From Caulobacteraceae bacterium (GTDB taxonomy: Bacteria > Pseudomonadota > Alphaproteobacteria > Caulobacterales > Caulobacteraceae): a stretch of DNA of 64,000 nt. The notes under the pieces are model-generated. The model saw only the letters and a list, made by a program, of their open reading frames with translations, had not been told where the DNA came from and searched no databases. Position numbers and translations under genes: made by a program. Below, one piece after another: positions 42,290-52,708 of the stretch; position 1 is the first letter of the stretch, and every line of letters starts with the position of its first letter. The stretch lies in contig CANJLH010000005.1 in assembly GCA_947475415.1 (NCBI GenBank), positions 1 to 64,000 of the forward strand. The letters are read 5' to 3'.

Positions 42290-42446
42290 GGGGATTGATA
42301 ACCGATCGCCGTAAAGCCTTCGTGAGCGAGAGGAGGCTGCGTTTGAACTTTTGCTGGCGATGCCATTCACGCTGTTGCGGCAGAGTTCGGAGTCTCGGGC
42401 GCAAACGTGAATCTGAGGAACCGGCCGACTAGGCTAGACTGGACCC

Positions 42447-42767
42447 ATGCTTAGCCGCGAAGATATCCGGCATACGGCGCTTGCGCTCCCCGAGGCCTTT
42501 GAGACGCCGCATTTCCACATGGCGTCGTTCCGAGTGAACGGGAAAATCTTTTGCACGCTGCACGATCCGGAACCGCGCATCATGCTCAAACTCAATCCGG
42601 AGGATCAGCACAACCTCTGTGACGGCGAGGTGATCCAACCCGTTCCCGGCGCCTGGGGCAAACGGGGCGCGACCTTCGTCTATTTCGAAATGCTGGAGTC
42701 GCATCGGTTGCCAAGCCTAATGCGCCTGGCCTGGGCTAACGTCGCACCCCGGCGGCTGCTGCGTTGA
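42447..42767 (+). CDS. MmcQ/YjbR-family protein, first copy
   Basis: 106 residues of the MmcQ/YjbR (DUF419) fold, a small DNA-binding-like protein family of unclear role. Seen: REDIRHTALALPEAFETPHF, FRVNGKIFCTLHDPEP, and the end RLAWANVAPRRLLR. It shares its layout and end with the next gene, indicating a local duplication. The two overlap by TTGA. Confidence 0.85.
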   Translation: MLSREDIRHTALALPEAFETPHFHMASFRVNGKIFCTLHDPEPRIMLKLNPEDQHNLCDGEVIQPVPGAWGKRGATFVYFEMLESHRLPSLMRLAWANVAPRRLLR

Positions 42768-43150
42768 CCGAGGCGGAGGCGATGGCGCGCCGTCTGGCCT
42801 TGGCACTACCCGAGGTCACCGAAGACCCCCATCGGGACAAGCCGGCGTTTCGGGTGAACCGACGAATATTCATGATGATGCGTTCGCCGAAGCCAACACC
42901 TTCTGTTAGCCGCAGCATGTTTGCGCCGCTGGGCGGTGAGCGGCCGGTGGTTCTGTTGAAGCTGGACCGGGAGGATCAGGTCAACCTCACCGCGGATCGT
43001 CCGGACGCAATCGAGCCGGCGCCGGACTACCCGCACCACGGATGGACGCATGTGTGGGTGCAGGATATCGATGCGCGCGAACTGAGCGTGATTATTCGTC
43101 TCGCCTGGGCCAACGTCGCGCCACGGCGTCTTCTCAAGGCTTCGACTTGA
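42764..43150 (+). CDS. MmcQ/YjbR-family protein, second copy
   Basis: 128 residues from TTG 42764 (TTGA overlap with the first copy), or 122 from ATG 42782. Seen: ARRLALALPEVTEDPHRDKP, FRVNRRIFMMM, LLKLDREDQVNL and RLAWANVAPRRLLKA. It carries an insert of about 15 residues (around SPKPTPSVSRSMFAPLGGE) relative to the first copy. Function unknown. Confidence 0.85.
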   Translation: MTEAEAMARRLALALPEVTEDPHRDKPAFRVNRRIFMMMRSPKPTPSVSRSMFAPLGGERPVVLLKLDREDQVNLTADRPDAIEPAPDYPHHGWTHVWVQDIDARELSVIIRLAWANVAPRRLLKAST

Positions 43151-43175
43151 AACCCGGCGCCGATTGCGCCATACA

Positions 43176-43194
43176 CCGCCGCTCATGACGGCGG
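43176..43194 (+). other. Hairpin in the rpmF leader
   Basis: CCGCCG (43176-43181) pairs with CGGCGG (43189-43194) around CTCATGA, between the YjbR gene and rpmF, then more GC-rich sequence. Could terminate the YjbR transcript or lie in the rpmF leader. Confidence 0.3.
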
Positions 43195-43239
43195 CCCCCG
43201 CGGCCGCCGCGTTCGTTTTCACGCCTGAGAGACTCTCCC

Positions 43240-43422
43240 ATGGCCGTTCCGAAGAGAAAGGTTTCGCCCTCGCGGCGGAACATGCGCCGGTCCCACCACG
43301 CGCTGGCGCCGAACTCCTATGTTGAAGACAAGGAGACCGGCGAACTTAAGCGTCCGCACCACGTCGACCTGAAAACCGGCATGTACAAGGGCCGTCAGGT
43401 CCTGACGCCCAAGGAAGACTAG
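43240..43422 (+). CDS. rpmF: 50S ribosomal protein L32
   Basis: 60 residues, the alphaproteobacterial form: [20 protein letters not shown], then the [18 protein letters not shown] part. It lacks the four-Cys zinc ribbon of other L32 proteins, as is usual in this group. Stands alone here, without plsX/fabH following. Confidence 0.97.
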   Translation: MAVPKRKVSPSRRNMRRSHHALAPNSYVEDKETGELKRPHHVDLKTGMYKGRQVLTPKED

Positions 43423-43517
43423 GCTCAGGCCGCCGCGCATCTTTACCGCGCGGGCTCCCGTATGATGCAATGTGGCTTCCGCCATCGCGGAGCCGCATCG
43501 CCATGGGAGGGCGCCAA

Positions 43518-43928
43518 ATGCCGCAGGATTCGTTGTCCGTCGTCCAGGACGTCTACTCGGCCTTCGGGCGAGGGGACATTCCAGCCTTGCTGGCGGCGCT
43601 GACTCCGGACGTTCACTGGGAACTGGTTGGACGCGCAGGTGAATATCCGACTTTCGGAGTCCGCTCCGGGCCAGAGGGCGTGGTCGGCTTTTTCACCGCC
43701 CTGGCCGAGGTCGAGGACATCAGCGAATTCGTCCCCGAGCGGCTGCACGCCGCCGGGGACACGATCTGTGTCGAGGGCCGCGTGGCCCTGACTTTGAAGA
43801 ATAACGGGCGGCGGCTGGCCTACGACTGGCTGCACGTCTTCAATGTGCGCGACGGCAAGGTCGCCAGCTTCCGCGAGTTCTACGATACCGCAGCCGTGGT
43901 CGAGGCCTACCGGGGCCGGCGCGCCTGA
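43518..43928 (+). CDS. NTF2/SnoaL-like protein
   Basis: 136 residues of the SnoaL/NTF2 cone fold: SVVQDVYSAFGRGDIPALLA, LTPDVHWELVG, and the end HVFNVRDGKVASFREFYDTA. Such proteins are isomerases, hydrolases or binding proteins; no catalytic residues decide here. ATG 43518 has GGAGGG 7 bases upstream, better than ATG 43503. Convergent with the next gene across 3 bases. Confidence 0.85.
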   Translation: MPQDSLSVVQDVYSAFGRGDIPALLAALTPDVHWELVGRAGEYPTFGVRSGPEGVVGFFTALAEVEDISEFVPERLHAAGDTICVEGRVALTLKNNGRRLAYDWLHVFNVRDGKVASFREFYDTAAVVEAYRGRRA

Positions 43929-43931
43929 GCC

Positions 43932-44183
43932 TTAGTGGCGCCGGTCAAAGGCGATCCCGCGCTCGACCTCGGCGATGGCGTTGTTGACCATCCGTAGCGC
44001 AGCGCCCCGATGGCCGCCCTTGTCGCGGTCGGCGGCTTGCAGGTCCTCGCGGGCGGCGCGCAGGTGATCAAGCGCCGAATGCATGCGGGGCTGGTCGGCG
44101 CTGGCCTGGCCGATGGACACGCCGAGCGCCAGAGTCGCGCCCATTAGGACGCCGATGCCGAGGGTTTTTTTAAGGGCTGTCAT
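43932..44183 (-). CDS. Small secreted helical protein
   Basis: 83 residues: a signal peptide (LGIGVLMGATLALGVSIGQA, cut near ASA) and a mature part of about 55 residues with MHSALDHLRAAREDLQAAD, DKGGHRGAALRMVNNAIAEV and the end ERGIAFDRRH. The DKGGHR...DRR pattern recurs in short exported proteins of alpha- and other proteobacteria; no function is known to me. Divergent from eno across 90 bases. Confidence 0.75.
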   Translation of the reverse strand: MTALKKTLGIGVLMGATLALGVSIGQASADQPRMHSALDHLRAAREDLQAADRDKGGHRGAALRMVNNAIAEVERGIAFDRRH

Positions 44184-44258
44184 GAACGATCTCCATTGTG
44201 TGGTCGGTTGCAGATTCGCCGCCGCGCAAGTTAAAGCCAGCCGCCCCGCGACCGCTAG

Positions 44259-45576
<1,318 letters not shown>

Positions 45577-45623
45577 ATGCGTGGGTCAGTTTTGGGGGTC
45601 TTCAAGGACCGCTGATTCCCGCT

Positions 45624-45920
45624 GTGCTCGCCAAAATTCGCCCTTACCTGCCGACCGCCGCCCTGGCGTTCCTGATCGCCTATTTCGCGTTCCACGCCCT
45701 GACGGGCGAGAGCGGCCTGCTGATGTCGCGCAAACGTGACGAGGCGCTGGCGCTGAAGACCGCGGAACTGACGCGGCTGCAGAATGAACGCGCGGATCTG
45801 GAAATTCGCGCTCGCCTGTTGCGCGATTCCAGCCTGTCACGCGATTTGCTGGAAGAACGCGCACGCTCCCTCCTAGGCTACAGCGATCCAAGGGATTATG
45901 TGATCCGGATACAGCGCTGA
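45624..45920 (+). CDS. ftsB: FtsB/DivIC-family septum formation protein
   Basis: 98 residues, single-pass inner membrane protein of the divisome. N-terminal helix (TAALAFLIAYFAFHALTGES), then a leucine-rich coiled coil (ALALKTAELTRLQNERADLE) and LLRDSSLSRDLLEERARSLL. GTG start. Location between eno and pdhA is the usual place of ftsB in alphaproteobacteria. Confidence 0.88.
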   Translation: MLAKIRPYLPTAALAFLIAYFAFHALTGESGLLMSRKRDEALALKTAELTRLQNERADLEIRARLLRDSSLSRDLLEERARSLLGYSDPRDYVIRIQR

Positions 45921-45971
45921 CCCGACCCATCGAGTCGGTTGGTTCGCTGTTGAACTAGCTGGGAGGACTCG

Positions 45972-47000
45972 ATGGCGCGAGCGCGGGCGGCCGAGAAGAC
46001 CAAGAGCACGCCGGCGAAGCCGGGTCACAACGCCGACCGGGACGAACTTCTCGGCTATTATCGCTCCATGTTGTTGATCCGACGCTTCGAGGAGCGGGCG
46101 GGACAGCTCTACGGGATGGGCCTGATCGGGGGCTTCTGCCACCTCTACATCGGCCAGGAGGCGATCGCGGTGGGCGTCCAGGCGGTGAAGGAATCCGGAG
46201 ACTCGGTGATCACCGGCTACCGGGACCACGGCCACATGCTGGCTTGCGGCATGGATCCCAACGAGGTGATGGCGGAACTCACCGGCCGAGCCACCGGCGC
46301 CTCCAAGGGCAAGGGCGGGTCGATGCACATGTTTTCCACCGCCAGCGACTTCTACGGTGGCCATGGCATCGTCGGCGCCCAGGTTAGCCTTGGCACGGGC
46401 CTAGCCTTCGCCAATCGCTACAAGAGCAACGGCAAGGTGTCCTTCACCTACTTTGGCGACGGCGCGGCCAATCAGGGCCAAGTCTATGAGAGCTTCAACA
46501 TGGCCGAGCTCTGGCGCCTGCCGGTCGTCTATGTGATCGAGAACAACCAGTACGCCATGGGCACCTCCATCGAACGCTCCTCGGCGGAAACGGATCTTTA
46601 CAAACGCGGCCTGTCGTTCCGCATTCCTGGCGAGGAAGTCGACGGCATGGACGTTGAGGCGGTGCGCGACGCCGCCAGCCGGGCCGCAGCGCACGCCCGC
46701 TCAGGAAAGGGGCCCTACATCCTGGAAATGATGACCTACCGCTACCGGGGCCATTCCATGAGCGACCCCGCCAAGTACCGCACCCGCGAGGAGGTCGACC
46801 AAGTTCGCAAGACCAGAGATCCCATCGAGCATCTGGAGCATCGCCTGTCGGAACTGGGTTTCGCCGACGAGGCGGCGCTGAAGGCCATCGACGCGGACGT
46901 GAAGCGCATCGTCGCCGACGCCGCCGAATTCGCCCGCATGTCGCCGGAACCGGATCCCGCCGCCCTCTACACCGACGTTTATCTGGAGGCGGCCCAGTGA
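45972..47000 (+). CDS. pdhA: Pyruvate dehydrogenase E1 alpha subunit
   Basis: Thiamine-diphosphate subunit that decarboxylates pyruvate. 342 residues. Seen: [34 protein letters not shown], the ThDP motif [19 protein letters not shown] ending in NNQYAMGTS, and [14 protein letters not shown], the phosphorylation-loop region. Ribosome site GGGAGGA. GTGA overlap with pdhB. Confidence 0.97.
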   Translation: MARARAAEKTKSTPAKPGHNADRDELLGYYRSMLLIRRFEERAGQLYGMGLIGGFCHLYIGQEAIAVGVQAVKESGDSVITGYRDHGHMLACGMDPNEVMAELTGRATGASKGKGGSMHMFSTASDFYGGHGIVGAQVSLGTGLAFANRYKSNGKVSFTYFGDGAANQGQVYESFNMAELWRLPVVYVIENNQYAMGTSIERSSAETDLYKRGLSFRIPGEEVDGMDVEAVRDAASRAAAHARSGKGPYILEMMTYRYRGHSMSDPAKYRTREEVDQVRKTRDPIEHLEHRLSELGFADEAALKAIDADVKRIVADAAEFARMSPEPDPAALYTDVYLEAAQ

Positions 47001-48352
47001 CCGATGTGCTGATGCCCGCCCTGTCGCCCACCATGGAAGAGGGCACGCTGGCCAAGTGGCACGTCAAGGTCGGCGATACTGTACGGTCCGGCGATGTGAT
47101 CGCCGAGATCGAAACCGACAAGGCCACCATGGAGGTCGAGGCGGTCGATGAGGGCGTGATCACCGAGATTCTGGTGCCCGAGGGCGCTGAAGAAGTGAAG
47201 GTCAACACCACGATCGCGCGCCTGAACGGCGGGGCAGCGCAAACCAAGACGGAACCTGCGGCGGCGCCTGAACCGGCCGCCGCGCCAACACCCGCACCGG
47301 TCGCCACCCCGCCGGCCGCCGTCGCGCCTGCGGCTGCGCCGCGCGACCCCGAACTTCCCGCCGGCGCGACCCTGTCGAGGGTCACCGTCCGCGACGCTCT
47401 TCGGGACGCCATGGCCGAGGAAATGCGCCGTGACGAGCGCGTGTTCCTGATGGGCGAGGAGGTCGCTCAATATCAGGGCGCCTATAAGGTCAGTCGCGGC
47501 CTGCTGGAGGAATTCGGCGAGCGCCGGGTGATCGACACTCCGATCACCGAGCACGGCTTCGCCGGGCTAGGCGTGGGCGCCGCCATGGCGGGTCTTAAGC
47601 CCATCGTGGAGTTCATGACCTGGAACTTCGCCATGCAGGCTATCGACCAGATCATCAACTCCGCCGCCAAGACTCTCTACATGTCCGGCGGTCAGATCCG
47701 CTGCTCGGTGGTGTTCCGCGGACCCAATGGCGCGGCCTCCCGCGTCGGCGCCCAACACAGTCAGGATTATTCTAACTGGTACGCCCATGTGCCGGGCCTG
47801 AAGGTGGTGGCGCCCTATGACGCCGCCGATGCCAAGGGGCTTTTGAAGGCCGCCATCCGCGACCCCAATCCGGTGGTCTTCCTGGAGCACGAGATGCTCT
47901 ATGGGACCGAATTCGACGTGCCGGCCGATATCGACTGGGTGGTTCCCATCGGCAAGGCCAAGATCCGCCGGGAAGGCTCCGGCGTCACCATCACCGCCCA
48001 CGCGCGCATGGTCGGCCTGGCGCTGGCGGCTGCCGAACAGCTGGCTGCCGAGGGGATCGACGCCGAGGTGGTTGATCTGCGCACCCTGCGGCCGCTGGAT
48101 CACGAGACCATCGTCCAAAGCGTGATGAAGACCAACCGGCTGGTCTCCGTCGAGGAAGGCTGGGGCCCCATGGGCGTCGGCGCCGAGGTGGTGGCACGGG
48201 TGATCGAGCACGCCTTTGATTATCTGGATGCGCCGCCGGTGCGGGTCTGTCAGGAGGACGTGCCGCTGCCCTATGCGGCCAATCTGGAGCTCCTGTCGCT
48301 GCCGTCAGTGGACAAAATCGTGGCCGCCGCCAGGGCGGTTAGTTACCGATGA
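46997..48352 (+). CDS. pdhB: Pyruvate dehydrogenase E1 beta subunit with lipoyl domain
   Basis: 451 residues, about 120 more than plain E1 beta. Residues 1-78 are a lipoyl domain with the lipoylated Lys in [12 protein letters not shown], then an Ala/Pro linker (about 80-125), then E1 beta ([57 protein letters not shown]). Such a fusion is known from alphaproteobacteria. GTG start overlapping pdhA. Its lipoyl domain closely matches that of pdhC (shared [18 protein letters not shown] start). Confidence 0.96.
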   Translation: MTDVLMPALSPTMEEGTLAKWHVKVGDTVRSGDVIAEIETDKATMEVEAVDEGVITEILVPEGAEEVKVNTTIARLNGGAAQTKTEPAAAPEPAAAPTPAPVATPPAAVAPAAAPRDPELPAGATLSRVTVRDALRDAMAEEMRRDERVFLMGEEVAQYQGAYKVSRGLLEEFGERRVIDTPITEHGFAGLGVGAAMAGLKPIVEFMTWNFAMQAIDQIINSAAKTLYMSGGQIRCSVVFRGPNGAASRVGAQHSQDYSNWYAHVPGLKVVAPYDAADAKGLLKAAIRDPNPVVFLEHEMLYGTEFDVPADIDWVVPIGKAKIRREGSGVTITAHARMVGLALAAAEQLAAEGIDAEVVDLRTLRPLDHETIVQSVMKTNRLVSVEEGWGPMGVGAEVVARVIEHAFDYLDAPPVRVCQEDVPLPYAANLELLSLPSVDKIVAAARAVSYR

Positions 48353-48756
48353 GTGGCCCCGCCATGAGCTGGCGCGCCGGAGGGTGTCACTGCGGCGTGG
48401 TGCGTTTCGAGGCGCAGGTGCCGGTGCGCGTCGAGGTTCAGTCCTGCAATTGCTCCATCTGCGCAATGACCGGGTACATGCACATCATCGTGCCTCAGAG
48501 CCGCTTTCGCATCTGTTCTGGCGAAGACTTACTCACAACCTATCGGTTCAATACCGGCGTGGCCGAGCACCTCTTCTGCCCCCGCTGCGGGATCAAATGC
48601 TTCTATCGTCCCCGTTCCAACCCTGACGGCTGGTCGGTGAACGCCCGCTGCCTGGATTCGGCCGACGACCTGGAAATGGACCTGAGCCAATTTGATGGGC
48701 GCAACTGGGAGAAGGGCGCCGCCGCCCTGGCCCACCTCTCGCAGGAGCCGGCATGA
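48349..48756 (+). CDS. GFA-family zinc protein inside the pdh operon
   Basis: 135 residues of the glutathione-dependent formaldehyde-activating enzyme/CENP-V fold. Zinc-binding Cys lie in [22 protein letters not shown] and [14 protein letters not shown] overlaps with pdhB before and pdhC after show that it is translated with the complex subunits. Family members often handle thiol adducts, but no formaldehyde role can be claimed here. A role in lipoyl or CoA thiol chemistry would be speculation. Confidence 0.88.
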   Translation: MSGPAMSWRAGGCHCGVVRFEAQVPVRVEVQSCNCSICAMTGYMHIIVPQSRFRICSGEDLLTTYRFNTGVAEHLFCPRCGIKCFYRPRSNPDGWSVNARCLDSADDLEMDLSQFDGRNWEKGAAALAHLSQEPA

Positions 48757-50027
48757 CGATCGACATACTGATGCCCGCCCTTTCGCCCACCATGGAGGAG
48801 GGCGCGCTGGCCAAGTGGCGCGTCAAGGTCGGGGATGCTGTCCGCTCCGGCGACATCATAGCCGAGATAGAGACCGACAAGGCGGTCATGGAAGTCGAGG
48901 CCGTCGATGAAGGAACCATCGAGGCGATCCTGGTCCCCGAGGGAACCGAAGGCGTCAAGGTCAACAGCACCATCGCGCAGCTGAGCGGCGGCGTAGCGAC
49001 TTCGCCTGCACCGGCGCAGGCCGTAGCACCCGTCGCCACTCCGACTCCGCTGACGGCCACAGCAGCGGCGCCCGCGGCAACGGCCTCGCCAGCAGCGTCG
49101 TCCCCGCGACCCGCGCCCCGCGGTCCCCGCATCTTCGCTTCGCCACTCGCCCGGCGGCTGGCCGAACAGAAGGGAGTCGATCTCGCCGGCCTCAAGGGTT
49201 CAGGTCCGCACGGCCGAATCGTTCGGGCGGACATCGACGCTGCGACCCATGGGCTCCGCGCTCCGGCGGCAGCCGCGCCATCCGCCGCGGTCGCGCCACG
49301 CCAGGCGGCTTCCCTGCAGCAGATGGGCATTCCCGCCGGCACGTACGACCTCGTTCCCCTGGACGGCATGCGCAAGGCGATCGCCCGGCGGATGACCGAC
49401 AGTTTCCGCGACGTGCCGCACTTCCCGCTTAACATCGACCTGGAGATCGACCGGCTGCTGGAGGCCCGGTCCCGGATCAATATGTCGCTGAAGAACGAGG
49501 GGGTCAGGGTCAGCGTCAACGACCTGGTTATCAAGGCCGCCGCACTGGCGCTGAAGCGCGTGCCCGAGGCCAACGCCTCCTACACGCCCGAGGGCCTGGC
49601 GATGCACCATCACGCCGACGTCGCCATGGCGGTGGCGGTTGAGGGCGGCCTGATCACGCCGATCATCCGCCAGGCGGAGCTGAAAGGGCTGGCCCAGATC
49701 TCCGCGGAAGCCAAGGACCTGGCCGAACGGGCGCGAACCCGCAAACTTCAGCCAGACGAATTCCAGGGCGGCACCTTCACGATCTCCAACCTGGGTATGT
49801 TCGGGATCCGCAGTTTCGCCTCGATCATCAACGAGCCGCAGGGGGCGATCCTGTCGGTTGGGGCAGGCGAGAAGCGTCCCGTTGTGCGCGGCGATCAACT
49901 GGCGGTGGCAACGGTCATGACCGTCACCATGACCTGCGACCATCGGGTGGTGGATGGCGCCACCGGCGCACGCTGGCTGCAGGCGTTCAAGGGTCTGATC
50001 GAAGATCCTGTCACGATGATCCTCTAG
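48753..50027 (+). CDS. pdhC: Dihydrolipoamide acetyltransferase (E2)
   Basis: Core of the pyruvate dehydrogenase complex, moving acetyl groups from lipoyl arms to CoA. 424 residues: lipoyl domain (1-78, Lys in [12 protein letters not shown]), Ala/Pro linker, peripheral subunit-binding domain ([33 protein letters not shown]), linker, and catalytic domain ending with [19 protein letters not shown] (active His). Coupled by ATGA to the GFA gene. Confidence 0.97.
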   Translation: MTIDILMPALSPTMEEGALAKWRVKVGDAVRSGDIIAEIETDKAVMEVEAVDEGTIEAILVPEGTEGVKVNSTIAQLSGGVATSPAPAQAVAPVATPTPLTATAAAPAATASPAASSPRPAPRGPRIFASPLARRLAEQKGVDLAGLKGSGPHGRIVRADIDAATHGLRAPAAAAPSAAVAPRQAASLQQMGIPAGTYDLVPLDGMRKAIARRMTDSFRDVPHFPLNIDLEIDRLLEARSRINMSLKNEGVRVSVNDLVIKAAALALKRVPEANASYTPEGLAMHHHADVAMAVAVEGGLITPIIRQAELKGLAQISAEAKDLAERARTRKLQPDEFQGGTFTISNLGMFGIRSFASIINEPQGAILSVGAGEKRPVVRGDQLAVATVMTVTMTCDHRVVDGATGARWLQAFKGLIEDPVTMIL

Positions 50028-50036
50028 GAGCGCGTC

Positions 50037-51443
50037 ATGGCGACAGATTTCGACGTCATCGTCATCGGCGCCGGCCCCGGCGGCTATGTGACCGCCATCC
50101 GCGCCGCGCAACTGGGTCTTAAGACCGCCATCGTCGAGCGCGAGGCCCTGGGCGGGGTGTGCCTGAACTGGGGCTGCATTCCCACCAAGGCCCTGCTCAA
50201 GTCCGGCGAGGTTTATGAGAACCTAGGCCATCTGGCCGACTACGGCATCCAGATCGGCACGCGCGCCTTCGACTTCGCCAAGGTGATTGAACGCTCCCGC
50301 AAGGTGGCCGCCCAGCTGGCCGCAGGCGTCGCCTTCCTGATGAAGAAGCATAAGATCGAGGTGATCGAGGGGACCGCCAGGCTGGAAAAGGGCGCGCCAG
50401 CGCCAAAGGTGACCGTGGCGCTTAAAGCCGGCGGCTCGCGTTCGCTGCAGGCCAAGTCCGTCATTCTTGCCACCGGCGCCCGCGCCCGCACCATCCCCGC
50501 CGCCGGACTTGAGCCGGACGGTGAGCGAATCTGGACCTACCGCGAGGCCATGGTTCCCAAGGCCTGTCCGAAATCCCTGATCGTGGTTGGGTCGGGCGCC
50601 ATCGGCATTGAATTTGCGAGCTTTTATAGAGCGTTGGGTGCGGATGTTACAGTAATCGAGGCCCTGGACCGCATCGTGCCTGTCGAGGATGAGGAAGTCT
50701 CCGCCGCCGCCCGGAAGGCGTTTGAGAAGCGGGGCCTGAAATTCCGCGTCGGCGCCAATGTGAAGAATTTAAGCCGCACCGCGACCGGCGTTTCCGTGGC
50801 CATTGAGAGCGCCGGCAAGGCTGAGACACTGGAGGCCGAGGTCGCCATTGTCGCCGTCGGTATCGTCGGCAATGTGGAAAATCTGGGCCTCGAAGCCCTG
50901 GGGGTGAAGGTGGATCGCACGCACGTGGTCACTGATGCTCACGCCGCCGCCAATGTTCCCGGCCTCTACGCCATCGGCGATGTGGCCGGTCCACCCTGGC
51001 TGGCCCATAAGGCCAGCCACGAAGGCGTCCACTGCATTGAGCATATCGCGGGCCTGAAGTCGTCTGGCCTGAACGCCCCCATTCCCGGCTGCACCTACGC
51101 CACTCCGCAGATCGCCTCAGTGGGTCTCACCGAAGCCCAGGCCAAGGAAAAGGGGATGGCCGTCAAGGTCGGTCGCTTCCCATTCCGGGTGAACGGTAAG
51201 GCCATCGCCGCCGGCGAGACTGAGGGGTTCGTCAAGACGGTGTTCGACGCTGCAACCGGAGCGCTCGTCGGCGCCCACATGATCGGCGCCGAGGTAACCG
51301 AGATGGTCCAGGGCTTCGCCCTGGCCATCACCATGGAGGCCACAGAGGCGGAGCTTCAAGCCACCGTCTATCCGCACCCGACCCTGAGCGAGGCGATGCA
51401 CGAGTCGGCCCTGGACGCCTTCGGGCGGGTACTGCACCTCTGA
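50037..51443 (+). CDS. lpdA: Dihydrolipoamide dehydrogenase (E3)
   Basis: FAD enzyme that reoxidises dihydrolipoyl groups with NAD. 468 residues. Seen: FAD loop VIVIGAGPGGYVTAIRAAQL, redox cysteines in GGVCLNWGCIPTKALLK, NAD loop VVGSGAIGIEFASF, GLYAIGDVAGPPWLAHKASH, and the C-terminal His-Glu pair in YPHPTLSEAMHESALDAFGR. GGAG lies upstream. Last pdh gene; probably the E3 of this complex. Confidence 0.97.
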   Translation: MATDFDVIVIGAGPGGYVTAIRAAQLGLKTAIVEREALGGVCLNWGCIPTKALLKSGEVYENLGHLADYGIQIGTRAFDFAKVIERSRKVAAQLAAGVAFLMKKHKIEVIEGTARLEKGAPAPKVTVALKAGGSRSLQAKSVILATGARARTIPAAGLEPDGERIWTYREAMVPKACPKSLIVVGSGAIGIEFASFYRALGADVTVIEALDRIVPVEDEEVSAAARKAFEKRGLKFRVGANVKNLSRTATGVSVAIESAGKAETLEAEVAIVAVGIVGNVENLGLEALGVKVDRTHVVTDAHAAANVPGLYAIGDVAGPPWLAHKASHEGVHCIEHIAGLKSSGLNAPIPGCTYATPQIASVGLTEAQAKEKGMAVKVGRFPFRVNGKAIAAGETEGFVKTVFDAATGALVGAHMIGAEVTEMVQGFALAITMEATEAELQATVYPHPTLSEAMHESALDAFGRVLHL

Positions 51444-51471
51444 GGCTGTCGCCGCGCACAGGAACCTGCCA

Positions 51472-52173
51472 ATGACTCCACCGTCCGGCCCGACGCTGAG
51501 CTTTGACGACGTCGTCCTGGGACGCCGAAGCATCCGCGGCTTCAAGCCCGACCGCGTGCCCAAGGCGTTGATCCAAGAGGTCATCGCGCTCGCCCTGCGC
51601 GCGCCCTCGTCGCTGAACACCCAGCCCTGGAACATCCACGTGGTCTCCGGTGAACCGCTGGACCGAATCCGGGCGGGCAATACGGAGCGCAACCTGGCGG
51701 GCGTGCCCGACTCACGGGAATTCCGCAGCCATGGCGACTACGCGGGCGCACACCGCGAGCGGCAGATCTGCATCGCCAAACAATTGTTCGCGGCCATGGG
51801 CATTGCCCGGGATGACAAGCAGGCGCGCCAGGACTGGGTGCTGCGGGGCTTTCGGCAGTTCGACGCGCCGGTGTCCCTGGTGGTGACCTATGACCGTTCC
51901 ATCCACGGAGGCGACATCGGCCCCTTCGACTGCGGCGCGTTCACCAACGCCCTGGTCAACGCCGCCTGGTCGCGGGGGCTCGGCTGCGTGATCAACAGCC
52001 AGGGGATCATGCAATCCCCCGTGGTGCGCGAGCACGCGAACATCCCCGACGATCAGGTAATCATGATCTGCATCGCCATGGGCTTTCCCGACGACACCTT
52101 CCCGGCCAATGCGGTGGTCTCCCAGCGTAAGTCAGTCGAAGAGGCTGCGGTCTTCGTAGGGTTTGAAGGGTAG
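51472..52173 (+). CDS. Nitroreductase-family flavoprotein
   Basis: 233 residues of the FMN-dependent nitroreductase fold: VVLGRRSIRGFKPDRVPKAL and ALRAPSSLNTQPWNIHVVSG at the FMN site, DCGAFTNALVNAAWSRGLGC in the middle and ICIAMGFPDDTFPANAV near the end. Natural substrate unknown; quinones, nitroaromatics or enones are typical. Starts 28 bases after lpdA. Convergent with a small gene. Confidence 0.92.
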   Translation: MTPPSGPTLSFDDVVLGRRSIRGFKPDRVPKALIQEVIALALRAPSSLNTQPWNIHVVSGEPLDRIRAGNTERNLAGVPDSREFRSHGDYAGAHRERQICIAKQLFAAMGIARDDKQARQDWVLRGFRQFDAPVSLVVTYDRSIHGGDIGPFDCGAFTNALVNAAWSRGLGCVINSQGIMQSPVVREHANIPDDQVIMICIAMGFPDDTFPANAVVSQRKSVEEAAVFVGFEG

Positions 52174-52186
52174 GGGCGGGGCCCGG

Positions 52187-52396
52187 TCACCCCGGTCGAG
52201 CCTTTCGCCTCGGGTCGGACGCCTTGTGACGAAAGACGATTTCGCCCTCCTTGAGGGTTTGTTCAACCCGCGCCGTGTCGAGGTAGAATCGGCCGAATTC
52301 GGCCCGCGCCATCCGGGCGGCATAGTCGGGGTCGCGGTCCAATTGAGGGCTCTGGGCCCTGGCGTGCCGGGGCCTGGATGGGTTTTGATCGCTCAT
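52187..52396 (-). CDS. Small basic protein of unknown function
   Basis: 69 residues from ATG 52396, preceded by GGGAGA at good spacing. Pro/Arg-rich N terminus (SRPRHARAQSPQLDRDPDYA), then a likely helical part AARMARAEFGRFYLDTARVE and a basic end. No family recognised. The ribosome site and amphipathic composition support it as real. Confidence 0.55.
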   Translation of the reverse strand: MSDQNPSRPRHARAQSPQLDRDPDYAARMARAEFGRFYLDTARVEQTLKEGEIVFRHKASDPRRKARPG

Positions 52397-52708
52397 CTGT
52401 GTCTCCCAAGACGTCCACCGAGGAATTCGGCGGGCTGGATCGACGCGCACGGGTTCGCGCTGCGCCGATGAGGGAGACGAGAGGCCTGACGGCCCAGATG
52501 GATCAGGATGACATGTTGCTGCTAAAACGCGGGAAATGCGGCGAAAATGTGGCGATTTTCGCAATCAGACCGCTACGGGAGGGAGGCATTGCGACATGGC
52601 GGCGACAGGCGCACCCATCCTTCCGGCCTCGAATCCTGGCATGGAGACCGCGTCACAGTCAGCGCAGTAGGTCACTTAGCATCTCGGCGTCGCTGAGGCG
52701 CCGCGCCC
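52397..52708. other. 312-base stretch between a small gene and accC
   Basis: No established gene. Contains a hairpin at 52541-52562 and a 24-codon open frame at 52596-52670 with a good GGAGGGAGG site upstream (52579-52587). The stretch is otherwise plain GC-rich sequence. Confidence 0.4.
52541..52562. other. 8-bp hairpin GCGAAAAT/ATTTTCGC
   Basis: GCGAAAAT (52541-52548) pairs with ATTTTCGC (52555-52562) around GTGGCG. AT-rich arms are unusual in this GC-rich region. It may terminate accC transcription from the right (about 150 bases after its stop) or be part of a leader for the short frame at 52596. Confidence 0.45.
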
